A stretch of DNA of 64,000 nucleotides from Pseudomonas oligotrophica (lineage in GTDB: Bacteria > Pseudomonadota > Gammaproteobacteria > Pseudomonadales > Pseudomonadaceae). Of the stretch, positions 27,847-35,437 are shown piece after piece. Position numbers and translations under genes: made by a program. Numbering within the stretch: position 1 is the first letter of the stretch; the number at the start of each line of letters is the position of its first letter. The stretch is taken from NCBI RefSeq assembly GCF_021726475.1, contig NZ_JAKJRU010000009.1, positions 89,720-153,719 on the forward strand, in the 5' to 3' direction. The notes under the pieces were generated by a model that was given only the letters and a program-made list of their open reading frames with translations, made no database searches and had not been told where the DNA came from.

Positions 27847-28932
27847 ATGTCCGTTTTCGCGCACCCCGACTTCGATCATCACGAACAGGTGGTCTTCTGC
27901 CACGACAAGGCTTCGGGGCTCAGGGCCATCATCGCCATCCACGACACGCGCCTGGGCCCTGCGCTGGGCGGCTGCCGGATGTTCCCCTACGCCAACGACG
28001 ACGATGCCCTGCGCGACGTGCTGCGCCTGTCGCGCGGGATGACGCTGAAATCCTCGCTGGCCGGGCTCAAGCTCGGCGGCGGCAAGGCGGTGATCATCGG
28101 CGACCCGCACACCGGCAAGAGCCAGGCGTTGCTGCACGCCATGGGCGACTTCGTCGACAGCCTCGGCGGGCGCTACATCACCGCCGCCGACTCGGGCACC
28201 GGCGATGCCGAGATGCAGGCCTTCGCCCAGCGCACCCGCCATGTGGTCGGCGCCACGCCGCGTGCCACCCTCGACGGCAGCATCGCCAGCGGCGACCCAT
28301 CGCCATCCACCGCGCTCGGCGTGTTCGTCGGGCTCAAGGCCGCGGTGCGCCATCGCCTCGGCCGCGACGACCTCAGCGGGCTGAAGGTGGCGATCCAGGG
28401 CGTCGGGCATGTCGGCCTGGGGCTGGCGCGGCACCTGAAGGCGGCCGGCGCCGAACTCTGGATCGCCGACATCTTCGATGCCAACGTGCGCCAGGCGATG
28501 GACGAGCTGGGCGCCAACGTGGTTCGCCCGCAGGACATCTACGGCCTGGACGTGGACGTTTTCGCGCCCTGCGCCATGGGCGCCATCCTCAACGAGCAGA
28601 CCCTCGAGGTGCTGCGCGCACCGGTGATCGCCGGCGCCGCCAACAACCAGCTGGCCACCGCCGAGATCGGCGCCGAGCTGCAGCGGCGCAACCAGCTGTA
28701 CGCGCCGGACTACGCGATCAACGCCGGCGGCATCATCGACGTCTACTACCAGCGCATCGGTGGCAGCGCGGCGCAGATCGACAGCCACGTGCACGCCATC
28801 GGCGACACCCTGCAGGAGATCTTCACCCGCGCCGCCGCCAGCGGCGAGCCGACCTCGGTGATCGCCGACCGCCTGGCGCTCGAGCGCCTGGAAAGCGGCC
28901 ACGAGCCGCCCGCCCTCAGGCTGCACGCCTGA
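27847..28932 (+). CDS. Leucine/phenylalanine/valine dehydrogenase
   Basis: A 361-residue NAD-dependent amino acid dehydrogenase of the Glu/Leu/Phe/Val family: reversible oxidative deamination of an amino acid to the 2-keto acid. The catalytic lysines fall at Lys68 ([11 protein letters not shown]) and Lys80 ([12 protein letters not shown]), the same numbers as in Bacillus LeuDH. A Rossmann fold follows ([20 protein letters not shown], about 180-200), with [10 protein letters not shown] and GAANNQLA for substrate and NAD binding. No strong choice between Leu and Phe can be made from the sequence; proximity to indolepyruvate oxidoreductase, hpd and phh genes favours an aromatic or mixed role. 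A GC-rich hairpin follows the stop. Confidence 0.88.
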   Translation: MSVFAHPDFDHHEQVVFCHDKASGLRAIIAIHDTRLGPALGGCRMFPYANDDDALRDVLRLSRGMTLKSSLAGLKLGGGKAVIIGDPHTGKSQALLHAMGDFVDSLGGRYITAADSGTGDAEMQAFAQRTRHVVGATPRATLDGSIASGDPSPSTALGVFVGLKAAVRHRLGRDDLSGLKVAIQGVGHVGLGLARHLKAAGAELWIADIFDANVRQAMDELGANVVRPQDIYGLDVDVFAPCAMGAILNEQTLEVLRAPVIAGAANNQLATAEIGAELQRRNQLYAPDYAINAGGIIDVYYQRIGGSAAQIDSHVHAIGDTLQEIFTRAAASGEPTSVIADRLALERLESGHEPPALRLHA

Positions 28933-28937
28933 TCCGC

Positions 28938-28965
28938 ACGGGCGGCCCAGGCGCCGCCCGTCTTC
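28938..28965 (+). terminator. Terminator-like hairpin after the dehydrogenase gene
   Basis: ACGGGCGGC-CCAGGC-GCCGCCCGT, a perfect 9-bp GC-rich stem 5 bases after the TGA, followed by CTTCT rather than a full T-run. Confidence 0.55.
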
Positions 28966-28986
28966 TGTCACTTCGCCAGACCTGAC

Positions 28987-28997
28987 AAAAACAACAA
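28987..28997 (+). promoter_or_regulatory. Overlapping AANAANAA sites before NSS transporter 1
   Basis: AAAAACAACAA contains two overlapping AANAANAA matches, directly before the GCAGGAA Shine-Dalgarno and 13 bases before the ATG at 29011. Crc/Hfq-type translational repression site. Confidence 0.55.
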
Positions 28998-29010
28998 GCA
29001 GGAAACCGCA

Positions 29011-30420
29011 ATGACCGAACCAACCCGTCTTGCCGCCGGCAGCTTCGCCGGCGCGTCCGCTGCCGTCCGTCCGTCCGCCGCCCGAGGCCTGTGGTCCTCG
29101 CGCTGGGTGTTCTTCCTCGCCGCCACCGGCTCGGCCGTGGGGCTGGGCAATATCTGGAAATTCCCCTACATCACCGGCGCCAACGGCGGCGGTGCCTTCG
29201 TGCTGGTCTACGTGGCCTGCATCCTGACCATCGGCATCCCGCTGCTGATGGCCGAGGTGATGATCGGCCGCCGCGGCCGGCAGAACCCCGCCGGCGCGGT
29301 CGGCCGGCTGGCCGAGGAGGCCGGCGCCAGCCGCCACTGGCGCAAGGTCGGCTGGCTCGGCGCCTTCACCGGTTTCCTGATCCTCGGCTTCTACCTGGTG
29401 GTGGCCGGCTGGGCGCTGGCCTATGTGCCGACCGCCCTGAGTGGCGCCTTCAGCGGAGTCGACGGCCAGGCCAGCGGCGCGCTGTTCGACGGCCTGCTGG
29501 CCGATCCCGGGCGCCTCGCGCTGTCCGGCCTGCTGGTGCTGGCGGTGACCCTGCTGATCGTCGGCCTCGGCGTGCGCGACGGCCTGGAGCGTGCGCTGCG
29601 CCTGCTGATGCCGGGGCTGTTCGTGCTGCTGCTGGGGCTGGTCGGCTATGCCGCGGTGGCCGGCGACTTCGCCGCCGCGCTGCGCTTTCTGTTCGTGCCG
29701 GATTTCTCCCAGCTGAGCGCCGAGGGCGTGCTGCTTGCCCTGGGCCATGCCTTCTTCACCCTCAGCCTGGGCTGCGGGGCGATGATGGCCTACGGCTCCT
29801 ACCTGCCGGAGGGCACTTCGATCGCGCGTACCTCGCTGTTGGTGGCGCTGGCCGATACGGTGGTGGCGCTGCTCGCCGGGCTGGCGATCTTCCCGCTGGT
29901 GTTCGCCAACGGCCTGGAGCCGGGCGCCGGGCCGGGGCTGATCTTCGTCACCCTGCCGATCGCCTTCGGCCAGATGCCGCTCGGCCAACTGGTCGGCGGG
30001 CTGTTCTTCGTCATGCTGGTGCTGGCCGCGGTGACCTCGACCATCTCGCTCTCGGAACCTGGGATCGCCTGGCTGACCGAGCGCTTCGGCCTGCGCCGCG
30101 GCCGCGCGGTGCTGCTGACCGGCGCACTGCTCGCCCTGATGGGCACGGCCTGCCTGCTGTCGTTCAACCACTGGGCCGAGTACCAGCTGTTCGGCCGCAC
30201 CGTGTTCGACACCATGGACTACCTCACCGCCAACTGGCTGATGCCCCTCGGCGGCCTCGGCACGGTGCTGTTCACCGGCTGGGTGCTGCGCCGCGAGCTG
30301 GTGCACGAGGCCATCGGCATCGCCCGCCCGGGCTGGTTCGGCCTGTGGTGGAACCTGCTGCGCTACGGCACCCCGGTGGCCATCGTGCTGGTGTTCCTCA
30401 ATCTGGTCGGCGTGCTCTAA
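29011..30420 (+). CDS. Sodium-dependent NSS-family transporter (1)
   Basis: A 469-residue neurotransmitter:sodium symporter homologue (LeuT fold), importing an amino acid with Na+. About 11-12 hydrophobic segments. The TM1 sodium/substrate signature [17 protein letters not shown] is at about 41-57, and the loop IGRRGRQNPAGAVGRL follows. TM6 region has [21 protein letters not shown]. The first 25 residues (Ala/Ser rich, SFAGASAAVRPSAARG) form an extension that the second transporter at 33805 lacks. Bacterial members carry Trp, Tyr or small hydrophobic amino acids. Its position between Leu/Phe dehydrogenase and hpd points to aromatic or branched amino acid uptake, which is inference. Confidence 0.9.
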   Translation: MTEPTRLAAGSFAGASAAVRPSAARGLWSSRWVFFLAATGSAVGLGNIWKFPYITGANGGGAFVLVYVACILTIGIPLLMAEVMIGRRGRQNPAGAVGRLAEEAGASRHWRKVGWLGAFTGFLILGFYLVVAGWALAYVPTALSGAFSGVDGQASGALFDGLLADPGRLALSGLLVLAVTLLIVGLGVRDGLERALRLLMPGLFVLLLGLVGYAAVAGDFAAALRFLFVPDFSQLSAEGVLLALGHAFFTLSLGCGAMMAYGSYLPEGTSIARTSLLVALADTVVALLAGLAIFPLVFANGLEPGAGPGLIFVTLPIAFGQMPLGQLVGGLFFVMLVLAAVTSTISLSEPGIAWLTERFGLRRGRAVLLTGALLALMGTACLLSFNHWAEYQLFGRTVFDTMDYLTANWLMPLGGLGTVLFTGWVLRRELVHEAIGIARPGWFGLWWNLLRYGTPVAIVLVFLNLVGVL

Positions 30421-30574
30421 CGGACGCCTGGATGGCCCTGGAGGACAGGGCCTTGGTGGGCTGAAGCCCACCCTGCAGGGGCGGGCTGGCAGCAGCCCCT
30501 TTGTAGGGTGGGCTTCGGCCCATCTCGTTTCGGCCACTTCGTGCGTGGCTGTGCGGCAGCTTGTCGCAGGGCGT

Positions 30575-30592
30575 TGTCAGCTTTTCGTTACG
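30575..30592 (-). promoter_or_regulatory. PhhR/TyrR-like box 1 before hpd
   Basis: Plus strand TGTCAG-CTTTTC-GTTACG; minus strand CGTAAC-GAAAAG-CTGACA. Compared with the TyrR box TGTAAA-N6-TTTACA it keeps four of six bases in each half. The same 18-bp word occurs before phhR (47895) and, inverted, before hpd again and phhA. Confidence 0.6.
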
Positions 30593-30634
30593 CCTGGAAA
30601 GCGAAATGGACGCGCCGGGCCCCGGCCGGCGCGG

Positions 30635-30652
30635 TGTAAGGAAAAGCTGACG
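30635..30652 (+). promoter_or_regulatory. PhhR/TyrR-like box 2 before hpd
   Basis: TGTAAG-GAAAAG-CTGACG, 138 bases before the hpd ATG and 60 bases (start to start) from box 1. The left half matches the TyrR half-site in five of six positions. Nearly identical to the box before phhA. Confidence 0.62.
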
Positions 30653-30770
30653 CCGCCAGCGTCGGCGGGCCCGCCGGCCAGGCCCTGAGGCCGCTTGTTT
30701 CGCCGCCTGCGCTGGTTTGTCATGGCCCCAGCCATGCGTGCAGGGCGTCTGCGGACCCCTGCCAACCGAT

Positions 30771-30778
30771 AACAAGAA
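30771..30778 (+). promoter_or_regulatory. AANAANAA (Crc/Hfq-type) site before hpd
   Basis: AACAAGAA followed by CCAGGAGG, 12 bases before the hpd ATG. Part of the CCGATAACAA-type leader shared with the IOR, phhA and phhR genes. Confidence 0.55.
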
Positions 30779-30790
30779 CCAGGAGGCGAG

Positions 30791-31885
30791 ATGAACGCCG
30801 TGACCAAGATCGAGCAGCACAACCCCATCGGCACCGACGGCTTCGAGTTCGTCGAATTCACCGCGCCGAACGCCGAAGGCATCCAGCAGCTGCGCACGCT
30901 GTTCACCCAGATGGGCTTTACCGAGACCGCCAGGCACCGTTCCAAGGATGTCTGGCTGTTCCAGCAGCACGACATCAACATCGTGCTCAATGGCAGCCCC
31001 AGCGGCCACGTCCACGAGTTCGCCGAAAAGCACGGGCCGAGCGCCTGCGCCATGGCCTTCCGGGTGAAGAATGCCGCCCAGGCCGCCGCCTACGTCGAGT
31101 CCCAGGGCGCCAGGCTGGTCGGCAGCCACGCCAACTTCGGCGAGCTGAACATCCCCTGCGTCGAAGGCATCGGCGGCTCGCTGCTGTATCTGGTCGATCG
31201 CTACGGCGACAAGAGCATCTACGACGTCGACTTCGAGTTCATCGAAGGCCGTTCGCCGAACGACAACGCCGTCGGCCTCATGTGCATCGACCACCTGACC
31301 CACAACGTGCGCCGCGGGCAGATGGACGTCTGGTCCGGCTTCTACGAGCGCATCGCCAACTTCCGCGAGATCCGCTACTTCGACATCGAGGGCAAGCTCA
31401 CCGGCCTGTTCTCCCGCGCCATGACCGCGCCCTGCGGCAAGATCCGCATCCCGATCAACGAGTCGGCCGACGACAAGTCGCAGATCGAGGAATTCATCCG
31501 CGAGTACCACGGCGAGGGCATCCAGCACATCGCGCTGTCTACCGACGATATCTACGAGACGGTCCGCCAGCTGCGTGCCAACGGCGTGGACTTCATGACC
31601 ACCCCGGACACCTACTACGAGAAGGTCGACAGCCGCGTCGCCGGGCATGGCGAACCGCTGGACCAGCTGCGCGAGCTGAACCTGCTGATCGACGGAGCGC
31701 CGGGCGTCGGTACGCCCGGCGATGACGGCATCCTCCTGCAGATCTTCACCAACACGGTGATCGGCCCGATCTTCTTCGAGATCATCCAGCGCAAGGGCAA
31801 CCAGGGCTTCGGCGAGGGCAATTTCAAGGCGCTGTTCGAATCCATCGAGGAAGACCAGCTGCGCCGTGGCGTGATCTCCGAGTAA
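30791..31885 (+). CDS. hpd: 4-hydroxyphenylpyruvate dioxygenase
   Basis: A 364-residue Fe(II) dioxygenase that converts 4-hydroxyphenylpyruvate to homogentisate in tyrosine degradation. Two vicinal-oxygen-chelate halves are visible; the iron ligands are His168 (CIDHLTHN), His246 (GIQHIALS) and Glu330 (FFEIIQR), with GFGEGNFKALFESIE at the C-terminal gating helix. ATG 30791 follows an AGGAGG. It is preceded by two PhhR-like boxes and an A-rich Crc/Hfq-type site, so induction by aromatic amino acids and catabolite repression are both expected. The next genes are a fumarylacetoacetate hydrolase and maiA, but the enzyme acting between them, homogentisate dioxygenase, is not encoded in this window. 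Confidence 0.97.
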   Translation: MNAVTKIEQHNPIGTDGFEFVEFTAPNAEGIQQLRTLFTQMGFTETARHRSKDVWLFQQHDINIVLNGSPSGHVHEFAEKHGPSACAMAFRVKNAAQAAAYVESQGARLVGSHANFGELNIPCVEGIGGSLLYLVDRYGDKSIYDVDFEFIEGRSPNDNAVGLMCIDHLTHNVRRGQMDVWSGFYERIANFREIRYFDIEGKLTGLFSRAMTAPCGKIRIPINESADDKSQIEEFIREYHGEGIQHIALSTDDIYETVRQLRANGVDFMTTPDTYYEKVDSRVAGHGEPLDQLRELNLLIDGAPGVGTPGDDGILLQIFTNTVIGPIFFEIIQRKGNQGFGEGNFKALFESIEEDQLRRGVISE

Positions 31886-32000
31886 CCATGATGCGCCTCG
31901 CTGCAGGGCGCGCCGCGCGTACCCTGCGGCCTGCGCCGATAGCTGATTGCCAAGGGGCGCACCGCCTAGGCGGCCGCGCGACTCCCCACGAGGTTTGACC

Positions 32001-32984
32001 ATGAAACTCGCATCACTGAACCAGGGCCGCGACGGCGTTCTTGTCGTGGTCTCCCGCGACCTGACCCGCGCCGTGCGCGTGCCGCAGATCGCCGCTACCC
32101 TGCAGGCCGCGCTGGACGACTGGGCCGCGACCCGGCCCAGGCTTGAGGCGGTCTACCAGCGCCTCAACGACGGCCTGGAGGCGGGTGCCTTCGCCTTCGA
32201 CCAGGCCGCCTGCCACAGCCCGCTGCCGCGTGCCTACCACTGGGCCGACGGCAGCGCCTACGTCAACCACGTCGAGCTGGTACGCAAGGCGCGTGGCGCC
32301 GAGATGCCGGAATCCTTCTGGCACGACCCGCTGATGTACCAGGGCGGTGCCGATGCCTTCATCCCGCCGCACAGCCCGATCCGCCTGGCCGACGAGGCCT
32401 GGGGCATCGACCTTGAAGGCGAGCTGGCGGTGATCACCGACGACGTGCCGATGGGCGCGACGCCAGCCGAGGCCGCCGCGCACATCCGGCTGCTGATGCT
32501 GGTCAACGACGTGTCGCTGCGCAACCTGATCCCCGCCGAGCTGGCCAAGGGCTTCGGCTTCTACCAGAGCAAGCCGTCGTCGAGCTTCTCGCCGGTGGCG
32601 GTGACCCCGGACGAGCTGGGCGATGCCTGGAAGGACGGCAAGGTCCATCGCCCGCTGGTCTCGCACATCAACGGCGCGCTGTTCGGCCAACCGGATGCCG
32701 GCACCGACATGACCTTCAACTTCCCGACCCTGGTCGCCCACGCCGCGCGCACCCGGCCGCTGGGCGCCGGCACCATCATCGGCTCGGGCACGGTGTCGAA
32801 CTACGACCGCAGCGCTGGCTCCTCCTGCCTGGCGGAGAAGCGCATGCTCGAGGTGATCGAGCACGGCGAGGCGCAGACGCCGTTCCTGCGCTTCGGCGAC
32901 CGGGTGCGCATCGAGATGTTCGACGCCAGCGGGCAGAGCGTCTTCGGCGCCATCGACCAGGCGGTGGAGAAATATGAAGGCTAG
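32001..32984 (+). CDS. Fumarylacetoacetate hydrolase family protein
   Basis: A 327-residue FAH-fold hydrolase, expected to split fumarylacetoacetate to fumarate and acetoacetate. Metal-binding acid residues are in WGIDLEGELAVITDD (Asp/Glu-x-Glu) and the C-terminal GSGTVSNYDRSAGSSCLAEKR segment is typical. It is about 100 residues shorter than the two-domain FahA found beside hmgA in P. aeruginosa and P. putida, and resembles the short form seen in Vibrio/Shewanella-type tyrosine clusters. ATG 32001 is chosen (MKLASLNQGRDG); an upstream frame extension is not family-like. It sits 115 bp after hpd and 87 bp before maiA, probably one operon. Confidence 0.9.
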   Translation: MKLASLNQGRDGVLVVVSRDLTRAVRVPQIAATLQAALDDWAATRPRLEAVYQRLNDGLEAGAFAFDQAACHSPLPRAYHWADGSAYVNHVELVRKARGAEMPESFWHDPLMYQGGADAFIPPHSPIRLADEAWGIDLEGELAVITDDVPMGATPAEAAAHIRLLMLVNDVSLRNLIPAELAKGFGFYQSKPSSSFSPVAVTPDELGDAWKDGKVHRPLVSHINGALFGQPDAGTDMTFNFPTLVAHAARTRPLGAGTIIGSGTVSNYDRSAGSSCLAEKRMLEVIEHGEAQTPFLRFGDRVRIEMFDASGQSVFGAIDQAVEKYEG

Positions 32985-32999
32985 GGCGGCTGCCGTTTT

Positions 33000-33060
33000 T
33001 CACTTCCACCGGGGCCAACGGATATCCGGTGGAAACCGCTTCGCGGCTTTCCATCTTGCG
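33000..33060. repeat. Decayed GTGGAAA hairpin repeat
   Basis: CACTTCCACCGGGGCCAACG then GGTGGAAACCGCTTCGCGGCTTTCCA, a degenerate copy of the dispersed GTGGAAAAC / GTTTTCCAC hairpin, between the FAH gene and maiA. Confidence 0.6.
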
Positions 33061-33071
33061 AGGGAGCCGAA

Positions 33072-33722
33072 ATGCTGACGCTCTATTCCTACTGGCGCTC
33101 CAGCGCCGCCTATCGGGTGCGCATCGCGCTGAACCTCAAGGGTCTGGCCTATCGCCAGGTGCCGGTGCATCTGGTCAAGGACGGCGGCCAGCAGCATGGC
33201 GCCGACTACCTCGTGCTCAACCCGCAGGGGCTGGTGCCGCTGCTGGTCGACGAGGTCAATGGCGGCGCGCGCATCGGCCAGTCGCTGGCGATCCTCGAGT
33301 ACCTCGACGAGGTGTTCCCGGTGCCGGCGCTGCTGCCGGACGATCCGGTGCGCCGCGCCCAGGTGCGCGCGCTGGCGCTGCACATCGCCTGCGACATCCA
33401 CCCGCTGAACAACCTGCGCGTGCTCAAGTACCTGTCCGGCGAACTCGGCGTCGACGACGAGGCGAAGAATGCCTGGTACCGCCACTGGGTCGCCCTCGGC
33501 CTGGCGGCGGTGGAGCAGGGGCTGGAAGCCTTCGGCGACGAGCTGTCGCTGGGCCAGCGCCCCGGCTACCTCGAAGCCTGCCTGGTGCCGCAGGTGTACA
33601 ACGCCCGTCGTTTCGACTGCCCATTGGACGCCTATCCACGTATCCTCGCGCGCGTTGCCCGCTGCGAGGCGCTGGAGGCGTTCGCCAACGCCGCCCCGGA
33701 GGTGCAACCCGACGCTGGCTGA
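33072..33722 (+). CDS. maiA: Maleylacetoacetate isomerase (zeta-class GST)
   Basis: A 216-residue zeta-class glutathione transferase that isomerises maleylacetoacetate to fumarylacetoacetate. The glutathione site has YSYWRSSAAYRVRIALNLKG (5-24), equivalent to the family's SSxxxRVRI signature; LNPQGLVPLLVDE and IGQSLAILEYLDE supply the rest of the thioredoxin-like domain; CDIHPLNNLRVLKYL lies in the helical domain. ATG 33072 follows GAGGGAGCCGAA. It completes the lower homogentisate route together with hpd and the FAH gene. The order here, FAH before maiA, is as in other gammaproteobacteria. Confidence 0.95.
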   Translation: MLTLYSYWRSSAAYRVRIALNLKGLAYRQVPVHLVKDGGQQHGADYLVLNPQGLVPLLVDEVNGGARIGQSLAILEYLDEVFPVPALLPDDPVRRAQVRALALHIACDIHPLNNLRVLKYLSGELGVDDEAKNAWYRHWVALGLAAVEQGLEAFGDELSLGQRPGYLEACLVPQVYNARRFDCPLDAYPRILARVARCEALEAFANAAPEVQPDAG

Positions 33723-33785
33723 CTACCCCAACCTTGCGTGCCATTCCGCTGCGTCACAAGCGCGGCGGGTTCGATCCGTCACGAT

Positions 33786-33793
33786 AAAAACAA
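33786..33793 (+). promoter_or_regulatory. AANAANAA (Crc/Hfq-type) site before NSS transporter 2
   Basis: AAAAACAA followed by GCAGGTG, 11 bases before the ATG at 33805. Leader almost the same as that of NSS transporter 1 (ACAAGCAGG in both). Confidence 0.55.
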
Positions 33794-33804
33794 GCAGGTG
33801 ACGC

Positions 33805-35268
33805 ATGACCCGTGAAAAACCCAAGAACCTCTGGCTGTCCCGCTGGGGCTTCATCCTTGCCGCGACCGGCTCGGCGGTCGGCCTGGGCAATATCTGGAAA
33901 TTCCCCTACATCACCGGCGAGTACGGCGGCGGCGCCTTCGTGCTGATGTACCTGGCGTGCATCCTCGCGGTCGGCATCCCGGTGATGATGACCGAGATCG
34001 CCATCGGCCGCCGCGGCCGCGGCAGCCCCATCGACGCCATCGCCCGGGTGGTGCGCGAGAACGACGGCAACCCGGCCTGGAAGCTGGTCGGCGGCATGGC
34101 CATGCTGGCCGGCTTCATGATCCTCTGCTTCTACGTGGTGGTGGCCGGCTGGGCCTTCGCCTACACGGTCAAGATGCTCGACGGCTCGCTGGCGGCGACC
34201 AGCGTCGAGGGCCTGGCGCAGACCTTCGAGGCGCACAACGCCAACCCCTGGGCGCTCGGCGGCTGGAGCGTGCTGGTGGCGCTGCTGACCCTGGCGATCG
34301 TCGGTCGCGGCGTGCAGGCCGGGGTCGAGCGCGCCTTCCGCTGGATGATGCCGGGGCTGGCGGTGATGCTCTTGGTGCTGGTCGGCTATGGCCTGACCAG
34401 CGGCGGCTTCGACGAGGGCTTCGCCTTCCTGTTCAGCTTCGACACCTCGAAGATCACCGGCGAGGCGCTGCTGGCGGCGCTCGGGCATGCCTTCTTCACC
34501 CTGAGCCTGGCCTCCGGCGCGATCCTCACCTACGGCTCCTACCTGCCGGATGGCCAGTCCATCGCTCGGACCACCTTCATGGTGGCGATCGCCGATACCT
34601 GCGTGGCGCTGCTGGCGGGGCTGGCGATCTTCCCGGTGATCTTCGCCAACGGCATGAGCCCGAGCGCCGGCCCGGGGCTGATCTTCATGAGCCTGCCGCT
34701 GGCCTTCCAGCAGATGCCGTTCGGCACCCTGTTCGGCGTGCTGTTCTTCGCCATGGTCTCGGTCGCCGCGCTGTCCTCGGCGATCTCGATGATCGAGGCG
34801 ACCGTCGCCTACCTCAACGAGAAGCACGGCATCAGCCGGGTCAAGGCGGCCATTGGCTCGGGTACGGTGCTGCTGGTCATCAGCCTGTTGGCGATGCTCT
34901 CGTTCAACGTCGGCGCCGAGTGGAAGCTGTTCGGCAGCACACTGTTCGACGCGCTGGACTACCTGACCTCGCGCTGGATGATGCCGCTGGGCGGGATCTT
35001 CATGGCGGTGCTGGCCGGCTACTGCCTGCGCGGCGAGATCCTGCGCGACGAGCTGGGGCTGTCGCCGGCCGGCCATGCGCTGTGGCTGTTCATGGTGCGC
35101 TACGTCAGCCCGGTGCTGATCCTCATGGTGTTCCTGCATGCGCTCGGCTGGCTGGGCTTCGACCCGCTCGAGCGCTGGTACTGGATCGCCAGCGCCATCG
35201 CCGCGCTGACCATCGTCGGCGAGGGCCTGCGCCGCTGTCGGCAGATGCCGGTGCTGGCCGGGCGCTGA
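33805..35268 (+). CDS. Sodium-dependent NSS-family transporter (2)
   Basis: A 487-residue NSS-family symporter, paralogous to the one at 29011: both share [21 protein letters not shown], the following FPYITG, the IGRRGRG/Q loop and [20 protein letters not shown]. It has no N-terminal extension and a longer C-terminal tail. About 12 membrane segments. It follows maiA by 82 bp and is likely part of the hpd-FAH-maiA transcript; a strong intrinsic terminator ends this unit at 35295-35320. Tyrosine or another aromatic amino acid is the probable cargo from context; the sequence does not fix it. Confidence 0.9.
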   Translation: MTREKPKNLWLSRWGFILAATGSAVGLGNIWKFPYITGEYGGGAFVLMYLACILAVGIPVMMTEIAIGRRGRGSPIDAIARVVRENDGNPAWKLVGGMAMLAGFMILCFYVVVAGWAFAYTVKMLDGSLAATSVEGLAQTFEAHNANPWALGGWSVLVALLTLAIVGRGVQAGVERAFRWMMPGLAVMLLVLVGYGLTSGGFDEGFAFLFSFDTSKITGEALLAALGHAFFTLSLASGAILTYGSYLPDGQSIARTTFMVAIADTCVALLAGLAIFPVIFANGMSPSAGPGLIFMSLPLAFQQMPFGTLFGVLFFAMVSVAALSSAISMIEATVAYLNEKHGISRVKAAIGSGTVLLVISLLAMLSFNVGAEWKLFGSTLFDALDYLTSRWMMPLGGIFMAVLAGYCLRGEILRDELGLSPAGHALWLFMVRYVSPVLILMVFLHALGWLGFDPLERWYWIASAIAALTIVGEGLRRCRQMPVLAGR

Positions 35269-35294
35269 GTCCGGTCGCCGGGGCCACAGTCCAG

Positions 35295-35320
35295 ACGCCA
35301 GCCGCGAGGCTGGCGTTTTT
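35295..35320 (+). terminator. Rho-independent terminator after NSS transporter 2
   Basis: ACGCCAGCC-GCGA-GGCTGGCGT, a perfect 9-bp stem with a GNRA loop, followed by TTTT and CG. It closes the hpd to transporter unit. Confidence 0.88.
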
Positions 35321-35365
35321 CGTTGCGCGGCAGAGGCTCAAGTTCCTGACCAAGCGGCCGAAATA

Positions 35366-35379
35366 TTGACCAAGATCAA
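35366..35379 (+). promoter_or_regulatory. ANR/DNR (FNR-type) box before chemoreceptor gene
   Basis: TTGAC-CAAG-ATCAA, nine of ten consensus positions of TTGAT-N4-ATCAA, 59 bases before the proposed ATG at 35438. Suggests oxygen- or NO-linked expression of the receptor. Confidence 0.5.
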
Positions 35380-35437
35380 TGGAATGCACCGAGCGCAGGG
35401 AGCGATCACCCGTTCAGCCATTCCGGACATCCGCCCA

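Larger units (their letters stand above)
30421..30790. other. hpd upstream region with repeats and PhhR boxes
   Basis: A 370-bp gap. The first part (about 30450-30530) holds GTGGGCTGAAGCCCACC and GTAGGGTGGGCTTCGGCCCA hairpins of the dispersed family. The second part holds two TyrR/PhhR-like boxes (30575-30592 and 30635-30652) and an A-rich leader ending in AACAAGAACCAGGAGG just before hpd. Confidence 0.7.
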
